DNA of 64,000 bases, from contig NC_020291.1 in assembly GCF_000340885.1 (NCBI RefSeq), positions 5,269,001-5,333,000 on the forward strand. Direction: 5' to 3'. Positions 36,509-46,279 of this stretch are shown piece after piece (position 1 is the stretch's first letter; the number at the start of each line of letters is the position of its first letter). The position numbers and the translations under genes were made by a program. The stretch comes from Clostridium saccharoperbutylacetonicum N1-4(HMT) (GTDB lineage: Bacteria; Bacillota; Clostridia; Clostridiales; Clostridiaceae). The notes under the pieces are model-generated. The model made no database searches. It saw only the letters and a program-made list of their open reading frames with translations, and had not been told where the DNA came from.

Positions 36509-37983
36509 TATTTTAATCCCCTTTTTCTTGCTAACCCTATTGCTATTTCTATTAATTCCTCTGCATCTTCTTTACAAATAAAGCCTTTTGATATTTGTTC
36601 TTCAGTATCTAATGTGATTAATTTTCTATAATTCTCAATATCACCATATAATTCTTTAAGCATTCCTGAAGAAAATGCTTCTTGATATCCAAACAAACCA
36701 TCTTTATCTGAATCTAGATCTACAAAACTCATTCCAACCTCTATATTACTTGTACTGTTATAACGTCCTGTTGGATAATTAAGCAAGCAAGATCTTAAAC
36801 CCCCTAATGCATTTCCAAAAGCATCCTTGCAGTTTTCTCCGTCTGCATCAACCTTAATACGTTTACAATGATTGGGAGCAACTCCAGTTCTAACCCAATG
36901 AAACAAGTTTCGAAAGGCTGCAGCAAAAAAAATCTGGGATGGATAATCATTACCTTCTTCATGTTTTCCTATATATTTAGGAAGATGATTTATTCTTTTT
37001 AAATCAGGATCATTTTGATAATAATTAACATAACTATACATGGTATCATGACTAGCTCCAGTAACTTCATATAATCTATATTTAAAATCTGGACTATCGC
37101 TATCCTGCCTCATTGTACGCCAGCTTTCAAATCTACCATTTTCACTTTCTGTTTGTACTGCTATAAAAGGTTCACTGACTTTTTCTATTCTTGATAATTT
37201 ATAATCATACTCTTTAAGTAATTCATATTGATTTACTGGTATAATTAGATTACGTACACCACCACCTGTTAAATAGCCATCAAATACTGCACTCCCCTTA
37301 GAAACTTCTGGACGATATGCAAAACTATTTACATATCTAAAAAGATAACATGCTGATTGGGACCATCCTGTTAAATAAAGGTGTTTTCTCGGATACTTAA
37401 GCAATGGGTTTTTTTCTTCATCTGAACGTATTAACCATGCTAAATCTGTTAACATGTCCCAAAATAATCCTGTCTCATATGTAAGATCAATATCTGGCAA
37501 TATGTTTTTTCTTTTTAAGGCTTCTTCTATTTCAAAAGAAAATGGAATTTCAGGCGTTGGATTTTTCCAGGATAAGCTTTCATATCTCTCTTCATTAAAT
37601 TCCAACATTTTCTTTATAGTATTTGGCTTACTAGTTATACCGATATAAATATCTCCATTTCGTATAAATTCCTTATGACCTAAGATCCACATACGATCTA
37701 TTTCCATAAATGATGTTGGATTAATTATTTCTATTACAACATTTCCACTGCAAGCCTCTGGATTCTTTGGACCACGAACGACAAATCTATTAATATACGG
37801 AGCATCTTCTGTTGCTACTTCTACTTTTTCATTTTTATCAATAGAACGATACACATTAGCTGTACCATACATAAAATATTCTGTCTCTTCATATCCTTTT
37901 TGAGATAGCTCGCAATACTTTTCAGCAGTAGCAAATGGATAATTGGTATCTGTTATTGATAGCTGTTTAATTTTATTTATCAT
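36508..37983 (-). CDS. Alpha/beta-hydrolase domain protein
   Basis: The 491-residue protein fits a large alpha/beta hydrolase family (annotated 'alpha/beta hydrolase domain', about 450-500 residues). The nucleophile elbow is GWSQSA near residue 220, and SHDTMYSYV near residue 340 is a likely catalytic His region. The N-terminus has no signal peptide. The ATG at 37983 follows AGGAGG by 6 bp. It starts a likely operon with the apiosidase-like gene (TAATG overlap) and the PTS IIC. An esterase removing acyl or methyl groups from plant oligosaccharides would fit, but no substrate can be read. Confidence 0.7.
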   Translation of the reverse strand: MINKIKQLSITDTNYPFATAEKYCELSQKGYEETEYFMYGTANVYRSIDKNEKVEVATEDAPYINRFVVRGPKNPEACSGNVVIEIINPTSFMEIDRMWILGHKEFIRNGDIYIGITSKPNTIKKMLEFNEERYESLSWKNPTPEIPFSFEIEEALKRKNILPDIDLTYETGLFWDMLTDLAWLIRSDEEKNPLLKYPRKHLYLTGWSQSACYLFRYVNSFAYRPEVSKGSAVFDGYLTGGGVRNLIIPVNQYELLKEYDYKLSRIEKVSEPFIAVQTESENGRFESWRTMRQDSDSPDFKYRLYEVTGASHDTMYSYVNYYQNDPDLKRINHLPKYIGKHEEGNDYPSQIFFAAAFRNLFHWVRTGVAPNHCKRIKVDADGENCKDAFGNALGGLRSCLLNYPTGRYNSTSNIEVGMSFVDLDSDKDGLFGYQEAFSSGMLKELYGDIENYRKLITLDTEEQISKGFICKEDAEELIEIAIGLARKRGLK

Positions 37984-38457
37984 AGCTTTCCTCCTGTTCC
38001 TTCTAAGGCACAATCACTGTAATCCTTTTCCTGGTGGATTTTAATTAATAACAATATTACTTACAACCATTACTTATTAAATATCTTATAAATATTTACT
38101 TAAAATTATAAAACCAACTAGAATTATCATTTCTATTTTTCACTTAAAAATGCTTGTTTATTTTTCACTTATCTCTAATAATTTATATCTTTTTTTAGCA
38201 ATTTATCTACTACAAACTCCAAGATATACAATCATTATATTACATCAAAAACTTCCAAATGCCTCTATTTTATTAACTACAAGTACCTCTTAAAAATTTG
38301 AAATTCCTGAATTTCATCAAATATTTTTTATTAATGTTTAAATAACTCTTAATTAAGTATGTATTTATTATATATCGTTTTCATAAATATTTCAATATTT
38401 TAAATAAATTTTTTGTTATATTTTTATAAATTTTTAGTTATTTTTTGATAAAAAAAA
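37984..38457. other. Upstream region of the hydrolase-PTS operon
   Basis: There is no gene in this very AT-rich stretch. A cre/LacI-like half-palindrome, TGAAAACGATATA on the minus strand (38371-38383), is the only CG-centred motif and may be bound by CcpA or by the LacI-type regulator encoded next to it. Confidence 0.35.
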
Positions 38458-38493
38458 GAAGATGATTAAATAACTTTTATCTTAATCATCTTC
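38458..38493 (-). terminator. Terminator after the LacI-type gene
   Basis: GAAGATGATTAA pairs perfectly with TTAATCATCTTC and T8 follows on the minus strand, 25 bp past the stop codon. Confidence 0.85.
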
Positions 38494-38517
38494 ATATAAA
38501 TTTAAAATTCACAATAA

Positions 38518-39540
38518 TTATTTAATTAGTTTAGCTACACTACTTCTTTCTATAAGCTTTGTATCAATTTCTATTTTCAACGGAACATTTTCTCCTTCAT
38601 CGTTTATTTTATCTATAAGCCTTCTCACTGCTATACTTCCCATTTCTTCCGTATAAACCTTAACTGTTGTCATATTAGGGTTGCTTAATGAAGAAAATGG
38701 TATATCATCAAATCCAATAATAGATATATCTTTTGGTATACTAATACCTTTCTCCTGCATAGCCCTCATAGCGCCAAGTGCAATAATATCATTAAATGCA
38801 AATAAAGCCGTTGGCAGCTCTTTTCCTTTATTTTTTTCTAAATATTCCTTCATATCTTTATAAGAACCATCCAAAGTAGGTTCAAGCAATATATCATCTT
38901 CTTCTCTAAATTCTAAACCAGCTTCTTCAATAGCTTTTTTAAAGCCTTTATGGCGATATTCAAAATTACTGATATTTATTGAACTTCCTAACATACCTAT
39001 TCTTTTATGCCCATTATCAATAAAATATTTAGTTGCTCTATAGGCTCCACTAATATTATTAATCACAATATAATCCTGACTCTTAAGTTCAAAATAACTA
39101 TCTAGCACAACAATTGGAGTATCCAAACCTTCAAAATAAGAGAAATCAGCATCATTCATTTCTGTTGCTAAAAGCAATATTCCATCTATTTTACCTTGAT
39201 TTATAATTTTCAAGACATTTTCTTTATCATGTTCTCCATGAATAACCTGAGATATTAATAATTCATATCCACTTTCCCTGCATTCCTTCTCACACGCATC
39301 TATTAGTGCCGAGAAAAATTGTGTATCAGATACTACATATCCGTGCTTTTTAAAAAGAAGTAATTTCACTACTTTTTCTTCATTCTTTTTATGATTGCGG
39401 AAATATCCTAATTCTTCTGCAATTTTAATAATTTTAGATTTAGTTTCTTTCCCAACACCTTTTCTATCATTAAGTGCATTTGATACTGTTCCTGGAGAAA
39501 CACCAGCTAATTTAGCTATATCCTGCATTATAGTTTTCAT
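38518..39540 (-). CDS. LacI family transcriptional regulator
   Basis: The 340-residue protein has a LacI helix-turn-helix at the N-terminus (MQDIAKLAGVSPGTVSNALN) with hinge, and a periplasmic-binding-type sugar domain (about 60-335; FAFNDIIALGAMRAMQEKGI, ISIIGFDDIPFSSLSNPNMT). The ATG at 39540 follows GGTAGGAGAG. It lies between the hydrolase/PTS operon and the second apiosidase-like gene and probably represses both until a sugar binds. CG-centred AAACGTTT motifs upstream of the FucI-like gene (42871) and glgC are possible targets. Confidence 0.92.
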   Translation of the reverse strand: MKTIMQDIAKLAGVSPGTVSNALNDRKGVGKETKSKIIKIAEELGYFRNHKKNEEKVVKLLLFKKHGYVVSDTQFFSALIDACEKECRESGYELLISQVIHGEHDKENVLKIINQGKIDGILLLATEMNDADFSYFEGLDTPIVVLDSYFELKSQDYIVINNISGAYRATKYFIDNGHKRIGMLGSSINISNFEYRHKGFKKAIEEAGLEFREEDDILLEPTLDGSYKDMKEYLEKNKGKELPTALFAFNDIIALGAMRAMQEKGISIPKDISIIGFDDIPFSSLSNPNMTTVKVYTEEMGSIAVRRLIDKINDEGENVPLKIEIDTKLIERSSVAKLIK

Positions 39541-39841
39541 TATTACTCTCCTACCTATTTCTTTAACTAATATTATTTTCATACTTACTTAAATATAGTA
39601 TAAACCATTATTACTAAAAATAAAATATTTATAACTAAATATTTATTTAATCATTTATATAATATACTACAAATTATATAGTCAGTATGAATCACACACA
39701 CTTTTATTTCTAATTATCACAAAAATTCTCTAAAGCGCACTAATGAGAACTTTAATCAAAATTAACTTTCCCTACTATATGTTAGACAAGCTAATTTCAA
39801 ACAAGTTCTCATTAAATACTTTTAGCCAAAAACTTTTCGGC
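39541..39841. other. Region between LacI-type gene and second apiosidase-like gene
   Basis: This region has no gene. An 11-bp perfect inverted repeat (AATGAGAACTT at 39742-39752, complement at 39803-39813) forms a wide hairpin without a T-run. It is possibly a 3' processing structure of the upstream gene. Confidence 0.35.
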
Positions 39842-41137
39842 TTATTTTTTTCTCATAACAATAACAACATCTTTTTCAAAACTATGCATATAAATTGTTG
39901 TTTTTTCATCTTTAACTTCAACACTTGGAATAAATACATTTTTACTTACCATATCAATAATTTTAATATCATATGACGATAAATTCTTGTCTATTCTAAC
40001 ATTTGTATTTGCAGGTACATAAATTAATATTTTATCTTCACCTCTAGTTGATGCCATTCTAATATCATCAGTTGAATTCATGATTTTATCTATAGGAATT
40101 AATTCATGAATTCCATATAAATCTAACATATATTTTATATATCCATAATCCCATGCACCTGGATATTTAACAGCATCATTCCAAGGATTAGGACTATCAA
40201 AGCCTTCTCCTATTCCTAAACCAAATCTTTTTCCTATCTTATGCCAACTATAAATACCGTGTGCTCCATAGGTTACTCCTGCACAAGCTCCTGAAAGTAA
40301 ACTCATCCAAGCTGCTCTTCTAACATCAAATTGATAAAACCTACCATACATATTTCTACTATAACCCATTTGCTCGTAACATGGTTCTGAATTTATTATA
40401 GGTTTAGCTGGATATTTTTCATAAAAGTTTTTAGCAAGCAAGTAAGGCATAGCTGGATTTTCAGCATTGTGTCCTGATTGATACATATAAAAATCAATAA
40501 GTTCAATGAATTCTTCCGGAATAACCTCCAGCCTTCCCCTTATATGTAAAGTCTGCAATAAGTCAGGTGCTAATTTTCTCAATTTATTAGCTGCTTTTAA
40601 ATAATACTCTTTAGTATCTTCACCATCAAAATCTGTGTCTCCACTAATTACATAAATTGGATTTAAATCCGAAAAAGTTTCATTTACTTTTTCAATATAT
40701 TTATCTATAAATTCATAGGGCATAATATTATTACTGGACATCTTGCTAAACATCTTGCTAGCCCAAGTATTAGGAACATAATTACACCATAGTACTACAA
40801 GTGCTAATTCAAATCCTTTTTCCTTAGCCATTTCACACATATGTCTAGCACGGTCAAAATACTCTTGATTGAATTCAGTAAATTTAAAAATTTTAGGGAA
40901 ACTATCATCACATGGTAACGGATAATAGTTAAGCTCTGTTCCACTCGCATCCCATTGAGGAAGTATATTTATTTGAATCACGTTGAAGCCTTGAGTTTTT
41001 CTTAAATTTAAATAATATTCCCATTCTTCTAATGTAATATTAGTAAATGCACTCCAACAGGTATCTGCTAAATAAAAAAATTGTTTGTTATCTTTTTTAA
41101 ATATACGACTATTCTTTTCAACTATAATTTGTGACAT
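39842..41137 (-). CDS. Apiosidase-like glycoside hydrolase (DUF4038/GH140-type), short form
   Basis: The 431-residue cytoplasmic protein has the DUF4038 TIM barrel from the start (FKKDNKQFFYLADTCWSAF, KTQGFNVIQINILPQWDA) and a short C-terminal beta domain (from about 345). It lacks the DUF5060 sandwich of the paralogue at 34898. The position of the first catalytic acid reads VISGDTDF (Asp), while the second is retained in IINSEPCYEQ (Glu); the change could alter the mechanism or specificity. GAGGTGAGATAA precedes the ATG. The substrate is inferred as an apiose- or other furanose-containing glycoside. Confidence 0.7.
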   Translation of the reverse strand: MSQIIVEKNSRIFKKDNKQFFYLADTCWSAFTNITLEEWEYYLNLRKTQGFNVIQINILPQWDASGTELNYYPLPCDDSFPKIFKFTEFNQEYFDRARHMCEMAKEKGFELALVVLWCNYVPNTWASKMFSKMSSNNIMPYEFIDKYIEKVNETFSDLNPIYVISGDTDFDGEDTKEYYLKAANKLRKLAPDLLQTLHIRGRLEVIPEEFIELIDFYMYQSGHNAENPAMPYLLAKNFYEKYPAKPIINSEPCYEQMGYSRNMYGRFYQFDVRRAAWMSLLSGACAGVTYGAHGIYSWHKIGKRFGLGIGEGFDSPNPWNDAVKYPGAWDYGYIKYMLDLYGIHELIPIDKIMNSTDDIRMASTRGEDKILIYVPANTNVRIDKNLSSYDIKIIDMVSKNVFIPSVEVKDEKTTIYMHSFEKDVVIVMRKK

Positions 41138-41239
41138 TTATCTCACCTCAAACATTTTTATAAATAACTATTAATTCTTTTTACTAAAAGCAACATGGTG
41201 AAAATTATAAATTAAGCCATATTAATATTATACCTAATC

Positions 41240-41340
41240 TATCATTTCTGAAATATACACTTCTAAAAGGAGAAGCTATGCACCCCTATAAAGAGTAGCT
41301 ATTCCATAATAAGGATCTTTCCTGCAATACGGAACTTACC
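41240..41340. repeat. Degenerate intergenic repeat (related to 49190-49255)
   Basis: On the minus strand it reads GTTCCGTATTGCAG, then ATAGCTACTCTTTATA. Region 49190-49255 on the plus strand has GTTCCGTATTGCAG followed by CATAGCTGCTCTTTTTATA. Both lie in gaps beside carbohydrate genes and are non-coding. Confidence 0.45.
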
Positions 41341-41342
41341 TA

Positions 41343-41359
41343 AAAAGCCTGCGGCTTTT
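41343..41359 (-). terminator. Short hairpin after the FucI-like gene
   Basis: AAAAGCC-TGC-GGCTTTT forms a 7-bp hairpin 58 bp beyond the stop codon. It is a plausible weak terminator. Confidence 0.5.
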
Positions 41360-41417
41360 CTTCCTTAACCCTTAACTTATAATTCTCAACTCTTAACTAA
41401 CCTATAAATTTAATATT

Positions 41418-42842
41418 TTACTCTCCACGAATCCAAGCTTTTACTTCTTCTTCAACATCATCATAAAAGTCAGGTTTTAAATTAGGTATATACTTGCAAG
41501 CTTCATATATAACTGGTAATACATCCTTATGAATTCCTGTACAATGATGAACGTATGGACCAGTTACAAGCTTATCTTCAAGTCTTGATAGATTTTCTAC
41601 TTCTACCCATAAATAGGCTCCTTGAATATATGGTCCTTCAATGCCTTTAGCTTTTCCTAATAACATTGAATATTCTCCATTATCTCCATCAAATCTTAAT
41701 AATGATATATCTCCACCTTCTATTTCAGCATAAGAAGCTCCACTACATCCACTTTCCAAAGCAAATGGTGTTGCAATTTTTGCTTTTTGATTCTTCTTAG
41801 TTAAAGATATTGGAAAACATCCACAGTGTTGAAGAAGCTCTCCATTTTTATTAGTTGGATGTACTACAGTCCAATCTGCAAAGAATGGTGAAGCTTGTCC
41901 CATAGTTGCCGCTTGAGCTATTACCGAAGTTATTGCTCCATGAATATCGGTTTCACATACAACTGGAATTCCTTCATCAGTCATCAAGGCATTAGCCATA
42001 CATGGCATAATTTTCAATTCATCCTGAAGAGCTGTCCAACACTGGATAGCAACTGCACTACATCCATATTCGCCTGTTAATTCAGTATATGCAACTTTTA
42101 ATGCTGCAACATTTTCGACTATTTCTTCTGAAACAGTAATGTCTAATACTTCTTTCATATATTTAATAGTATCTTGTACTTTCTCAGTTTCTTCTGCTTT
42201 AACCTTTTTTACTTTTGCTACAAATTCTGTCATTGAAATCGGATAAATTTGAATTCCAAACTTTTCTAACAATTCACCTTCATTACACATCATTGTCCAG
42301 AAAGATGATGGACGTGTGGAAATTTGAAGTATTCTTAAACTACCAAGTTCTTTAACCACATTAGTAGCCGCTATGAAATTTCTAATTCCTCTTTCAAAAG
42401 CTTCATCCTCTAATGATGAATTTGGAATATAAGTAAATGGTACTTTAAAACGTCTTAATATTTTACCAGTTGCAAATAATCCACATTGGCTGTCTCTAAG
42501 TCTTGTTCCATCTGTTAAAGGTGCGTCATCACGAGGTCCCCATAATAATACTGGTAATTGCATCTTTGCAGCTACTTTAGCAACTAAATCCTCTGTCCCA
42601 AAATTACAATGTGGAAAGAATAAAGCATCAACCTTTTCTTTTTTGAATTTTTCTATTACTGCTTCTAAATGTGCTTCTGCAAACAACAAGCCTTCTTCAT
42701 TTATATCATCTATATTTACAAAATCCACTTCTAATTCCTTTAATCTTTCACAAGTTAAATCTTTATATCTTATAGCATCTTCCTTACTAAATATTGATCT
42801 ACGAGTTGCAGCAACTCCTAATTTAATTTTAAATTCTTTCAT
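41418..42842 (-). CDS. L-fucose/L-arabinose isomerase family sugar isomerase
   Basis: The 474-residue protein belongs to the FucI/AraA-like isomerase family: FFPHCNFGTEDLVAKVAAKM and LLWGPRDDAP in the N-terminal Rossmann part, CETDIHGAITSVI and LQHCGCFPISL in the C-terminal metal site, and HHCTGIHKDVLP near the end. Such enzymes use Mn2+ to interconvert aldoses and ketoses. The operon position, after a kinase and a transketolase, makes it the probable first step of a pentose pathway; apiose to apulose is my favoured guess, given the two apiosidase-like genes beside it. TTGGAGGAATCAAA precedes the ATG. Confidence 0.8.
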   Translation of the reverse strand: MKEFKIKLGVAATRRSIFSKEDAIRYKDLTCERLKELEVDFVNIDDINEEGLLFAEAHLEAVIEKFKKEKVDALFFPHCNFGTEDLVAKVAAKMQLPVLLWGPRDDAPLTDGTRLRDSQCGLFATGKILRRFKVPFTYIPNSSLEDEAFERGIRNFIAATNVVKELGSLRILQISTRPSSFWTMMCNEGELLEKFGIQIYPISMTEFVAKVKKVKAEETEKVQDTIKYMKEVLDITVSEEIVENVAALKVAYTELTGEYGCSAVAIQCWTALQDELKIMPCMANALMTDEGIPVVCETDIHGAITSVIAQAATMGQASPFFADWTVVHPTNKNGELLQHCGCFPISLTKKNQKAKIATPFALESGCSGASYAEIEGGDISLLRFDGDNGEYSMLLGKAKGIEGPYIQGAYLWVEVENLSRLEDKLVTGPYVHHCTGIHKDVLPVIYEACKYIPNLKPDFYDDVEEEVKAWIRGE

Positions 42843-42867
42843 TTTGATTCCTCCAATATATTTTTTA

Positions 42868-42882
42868 ATCTAAACGTTTTTA
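42868..42882. promoter_or_regulatory. CG-centred LacI-type operator-like site
   Basis: TCTAAACGTTTTTA is centred on AAACGTTT about 30 bp before the FucI-like start. It is a candidate site for the nearby LacI-type regulator or CcpA. Confidence 0.35.
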
Positions 42883-42991
42883 CTAACTTTAATATTCTAT
42901 AAACATCTTTTTTTATTTTTTCATATTCGCTATTCAATCTAAATAAGTAATGAAATATATCTGAAATTTACATTTGAGCAGCAAGCACCTT

Positions 42992-44473
42992 CTACTTTTT
43001 AACTAAAATATTCTGTACAGCCGCAAGCCAACCCTGATATTTTTTTTTTCTAAGATTAGTGTCCATTTTAGATTCAAATTTAATTTTCTTTATCTTATTA
43101 AAAATTGTTTTATCATACACTCCAAGCGCCATACCTGCTGCATATGCTACTCCAATTCCTGATAATTCTTCTGAATCTGGAACCTGAACCGCCATTTGGA
43201 GTATATCACTTTGAAACTGCATCAAATATTTATTTCCAGTTGGGCCTCCATCTACACAAAGTTCTTCAATCACAATACCAGAATCTTTACTCATGGCTTT
43301 TACTACATCTGTGATTTGATACGCTATGGATTCTAATCCAGCCCTCACTATTTCAGCTCTGCCTGTGGTTCTAGTAATTCCTAAAATTGTTCCCGTTGCT
43401 TTACTATCCCAATAAGGTGCTCCAAGCCCTGTAAATGCAGGTATTAAATATAACTGATCATCTGAATTCGCTTCAAATGCAACTTGTTCAGTTTCCGTTG
43501 GTGACGCAATTAATTTCAGATCATCCTTAAGCCATGTAATAACTGCACCTGTATAGTTTATATTTCCTTCTAACACATAATTAACTTTTCCATTCATCCC
43601 CCATGCTAGTGATGTTACTACCCCATGAGTACTTAAAACTGGTTTTTCACCAATATTCATCATAATTGAAGAGCCTGTCCCATATGTAGTTTTAATCCTT
43701 CCTGGTTCTAAACATCCTTGTCCAAAAAGTGCTCCATGCGAATCACCTAATACACTATGAATCGGTATTGCCTTATCTAAAAATCCTTCAAAATCTGTTT
43801 CTCCAAAGTTTGAATTAGAGTCACATACTTCTGCTAGATTATTTGGGTTTATTCCAAATAATTCACATACTTCTTCGTCCCATTTCAGTTCCATTATATT
43901 GAACAGCTGAGTTCTAGAGGCATTTGAATAATCTGTTTTATAAACAGCTCCTTTTGTAAGCTTATAAATTAACCAACTATCCATTGTACCAAAATACAAC
44001 TTATCAGCTTCAGCCTTTAATTTTGCTCCTTCAACATGTTCAAGTAACCACCATATCTTTGCTGCTGGAAAATAAGGTGATAAATTCATGCCCGTCTTTT
44101 GACGAACAAGTTCTGCTTTCTCTATTTTTTCTAAACGTTCACATATCTCCGTTGCTCTAGAACATTGCCATACAATAGCATTATCAATTGATCTTCCTGT
44201 TTCTTTATCCCATACAATTGTAGTTTCCCTTTGATTACTTATTCCTACACCTACAATCTCATTTCTATTAACTTTGGCCTTTTTGATCAAATTCTTAACC
44301 ACTTCAATTGTATTATGATATATTTCCATGGGATTATGAGATACCCAGCCTTTGTCATTAACAATTTGTTCATGTGGTAAATCTGTTCTTTGTACAAGAG
44401 TTCCTTCTTCATTAAACAAAAGTGCCTTTGTTCCTTGAGTACTTTGGTCTATTCCTATAATATATTTTGCCAT
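42992..44473 (-). CDS. FGGY-family carbohydrate kinase (glycerol kinase-like)
   Basis: The 493-residue protein has the two ASKHA domains of FGGY kinases: IIGIDQSTQGTKALLF at the N-terminus, GISNQRETTIVWDK, TYGTGSSIMMN and ELCVDGGPTGNKYLMQFQSD at the C-terminus. Overall it resembles glycerol kinase (about 500 residues), but the genes on both sides are sugar genes, so a ketopentose kinase role (for example apulose or xylulose) is more likely than glycerol. It sits 49 bp downstream of the transketolase C-terminal subunit gene and 149 bp upstream of the isomerase gene, within one transcription unit. Confidence 0.88.
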   Translation of the reverse strand: MAKYIIGIDQSTQGTKALLFNEEGTLVQRTDLPHEQIVNDKGWVSHNPMEIYHNTIEVVKNLIKKAKVNRNEIVGVGISNQRETTIVWDKETGRSIDNAIVWQCSRATEICERLEKIEKAELVRQKTGMNLSPYFPAAKIWWLLEHVEGAKLKAEADKLYFGTMDSWLIYKLTKGAVYKTDYSNASRTQLFNIMELKWDEEVCELFGINPNNLAEVCDSNSNFGETDFEGFLDKAIPIHSVLGDSHGALFGQGCLEPGRIKTTYGTGSSIMMNIGEKPVLSTHGVVTSLAWGMNGKVNYVLEGNINYTGAVITWLKDDLKLIASPTETEQVAFEANSDDQLYLIPAFTGLGAPYWDSKATGTILGITRTTGRAEIVRAGLESIAYQITDVVKAMSKDSGIVIEELCVDGGPTGNKYLMQFQSDILQMAVQVPDSEELSGIGVAYAAGMALGVYDKTIFNKIKKIKFESKMDTNLRKKKYQGWLAAVQNILVKK

Positions 44474-44522
44474 TTACATCACTCCATTGTTACATTCCCT
44501 ATTTCTTATGAATTAAATCTAC

Positions 44523-45455
44523 TTAATTTAGAAGTTCTTCTGCTACCTTAACTAAATTTTCTGCTGTTAATCCATAGTAATTAAATACTTCTTTAGTATT
44601 TCCTGTTATAGGTGCTTCATCTGCTATTCCAAGTATTTTCATTTTTGTAGGAGCCATTTGACAAACAACTTCAGATACTGCTGCCCCAAGACCACCGTAA
44701 ATACTGTGTTCCTCTATTGTAATAATTCCTTTTGTTTCTTTAGCTGCTTTTATGATTGCTTCATTATCTAAAGGTTTTATAGTGTGCATGCTAAGAACTC
44801 TGCAGCCTATGCCTTTAGCGTATAATTCTTTACTTGCATCTAATGCGACTTTGACTGTTTCTCCTGCAGCAATTATTGTAATGTCATTGCCTTCATGAAG
44901 CATATTTGATTTTCCGATTTCAAATTCAAAGTTTTCATTTTCATAAACATCTTCTACTGGATTTCTTCCAATTCGAATGTATGCAGGCTTATTATATTTT
45001 TGAAAGGCTTCAATCATCTTTTTTGTTTCAAATCTATCTGCTGGAAGCAATACTGCAATATCTGGAATAGCTCTAATAACAGCAATATCTTGAAGTGAAT
45101 GATGTGTCATCCCTAGTGCGCCATAGCTTACACCACCACTAATTCCGATTAACTTAACATTAGTTTTTGAATATGCAACATCAACTTTTATTTGTTCAAC
45201 ACCTCTCATAGATAAAAAACAAGCTGGCGAAGCAACATAAGGCTTTTTACCACAAGTTGCAAGTCCTGCTGCAATTCCTACTGAATCTTGTTCTGCAATT
45301 CCCACTTCAACAAATTGTTCTGGAAATTCAGCGGCAAAGGCTCCCATTGATGCTGATCCTCTAGAATCACAAGTTAAAACCATAATATCTTTATCTTCTT
45401 TTGCAAGTTCCATTAATGTATCACATATTACCTGACGATTAGAAATTTTATTCAT
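44523..45455 (-). CDS. Transketolase C-terminal subunit (pyrimidine-binding + C-terminal domains)
   Basis: The 310-residue protein carries the second half of transketolase: the pyrimidine-binding domain (MVLTCDSRGSASMGAFAAEF, EVGIAEQDSVGIAAGLATCG with the catalytic Glu) and the C-terminal domain (TIEEHSIYGGLGAAVSEVV). It acts with the N-terminal subunit encoded just upstream; the genes overlap as TAATG. Split transketolases occur in many anaerobes, and one characterised pair is apulose-4-phosphate transketolase (AptA/AptB). The kinase gene follows. Confidence 0.92.
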   Translation of the reverse strand: MNKISNRQVICDTLMELAKEDKDIMVLTCDSRGSASMGAFAAEFPEQFVEVGIAEQDSVGIAAGLATCGKKPYVASPACFLSMRGVEQIKVDVAYSKTNVKLIGISGGVSYGALGMTHHSLQDIAVIRAIPDIAVLLPADRFETKKMIEAFQKYNKPAYIRIGRNPVEDVYENENFEFEIGKSNMLHEGNDITIIAAGETVKVALDASKELYAKGIGCRVLSMHTIKPLDNEAIIKAAKETKGIITIEEHSIYGGLGAAVSEVVCQMAPTKMKILGIADEAPITGNTKEVFNYYGLTAENLVKVAEELLN

Positions 45456-46279
45456 TATATAGTTCCTCCTTCTAATTCTTTGACAGCTTGATTATATTCC
45501 TCTTCTGTTGGAACTCCATGATGCCATTTTACATTGTCTTCCATATAAGAAATTCCTTTACCTTTAATTGTTTTTGCAATAACCATTGTTGGTTTTCCTT
45601 CTTTAGCAGGAATCTTATAGAATACTTTTAATAATTCTTCGATGTTGTTTCCATCTACCTCTACTACTTTCCAGCCAAAACTTGTCCATTTACTACTTAA
45701 ATCTTTTAAGGCCATTACTTCTTCAGTCGTTCCTGATATTTGAAGGCCATTTCGATCAACTATTCCTACTAAATTGTCTAATTTGTAATTAGCAGCTGCC
45801 ATAGCCCCTTCCCAAACAGAACCTTCAGCTTGTTCTCCATCTCCCATAAGTGTAAAAACTCTATAATTCTTATGATCACGTTTACCTGCCAATGCCATTC
45901 CTACAGCTATTGATAATCCATGTCCCAAAGATCCTGTGTTTACTTCAACACCATTATTTTTATTATTAGGATGGCCAATTAATGTAGAACCATATTGACT
46001 GTAAGTTTTCAATTTTTCTTTATCAAAGAATCCTTTATCCCCCAAAATATAATAAAGAGATTCTGCAACATGCCCTTTACTTAATATAAATCTATCCCTG
46101 TCAGGATCACTAAAATTTTTAGGGTTAATATTTAGTACTTTATAATAAAGTGTTGTTAAAATATCAATACTAGACATAGATCCTCCAACATGACCTGCTT
46201 TAGATGAATAAACCATATCAAGAACACCTTTTCTTATTTGTCTTGCTTTTAGTTCTAAGTCTATCACTTCTCTTTCCAT
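45455..46279 (-). CDS. Transketolase N-terminal subunit (thiamine diphosphate-binding)
   Basis: The 274-residue protein has the thiamine diphosphate domain of transketolase: SKAGHVGGSMSSIDILTTLY, SKGHVAESLYYILGDKG, GSLGHGLSIAVGMAL and the cofactor motif GDGEQAEGSVWEGAMAAANY. With the following gene it forms one active enzyme that moves a two-carbon ketol unit between sugar phosphates. GGAGGAGAGTT precedes the ATG. It is first in the transketolase-kinase-isomerase operon, and its 350-bp upstream region is full of TTTAGTT half-sites. Confidence 0.92.
   Translation of the reverse strand: MEREVIDLELKARQIRKGVLDMVYSSKAGHVGGSMSSIDILTTLYYKVLNINPKNFSDPDRDRFILSKGHVAESLYYILGDKGFFDKEKLKTYSQYGSTLIGHPNNKNNGVEVNTGSLGHGLSIAVGMALAGKRDHKNYRVFTLMGDGEQAEGSVWEGAMAAANYKLDNLVGIVDRNGLQISGTTEEVMALKDLSSKWTSFGWKVVEVDGNNIEELLKVFYKIPAKEGKPTMVIAKTIKGKGISYMEDNVKWHHGVPTEEEYNQAVKELEGGTI

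Noticed and set aside
42992..44473. Glycerol kinase (glpK) as a firm name
   Set aside because: Overall similarity is to GlpK, but no glycerol genes are near and the operon is a pentose-type one, so the name was withheld.
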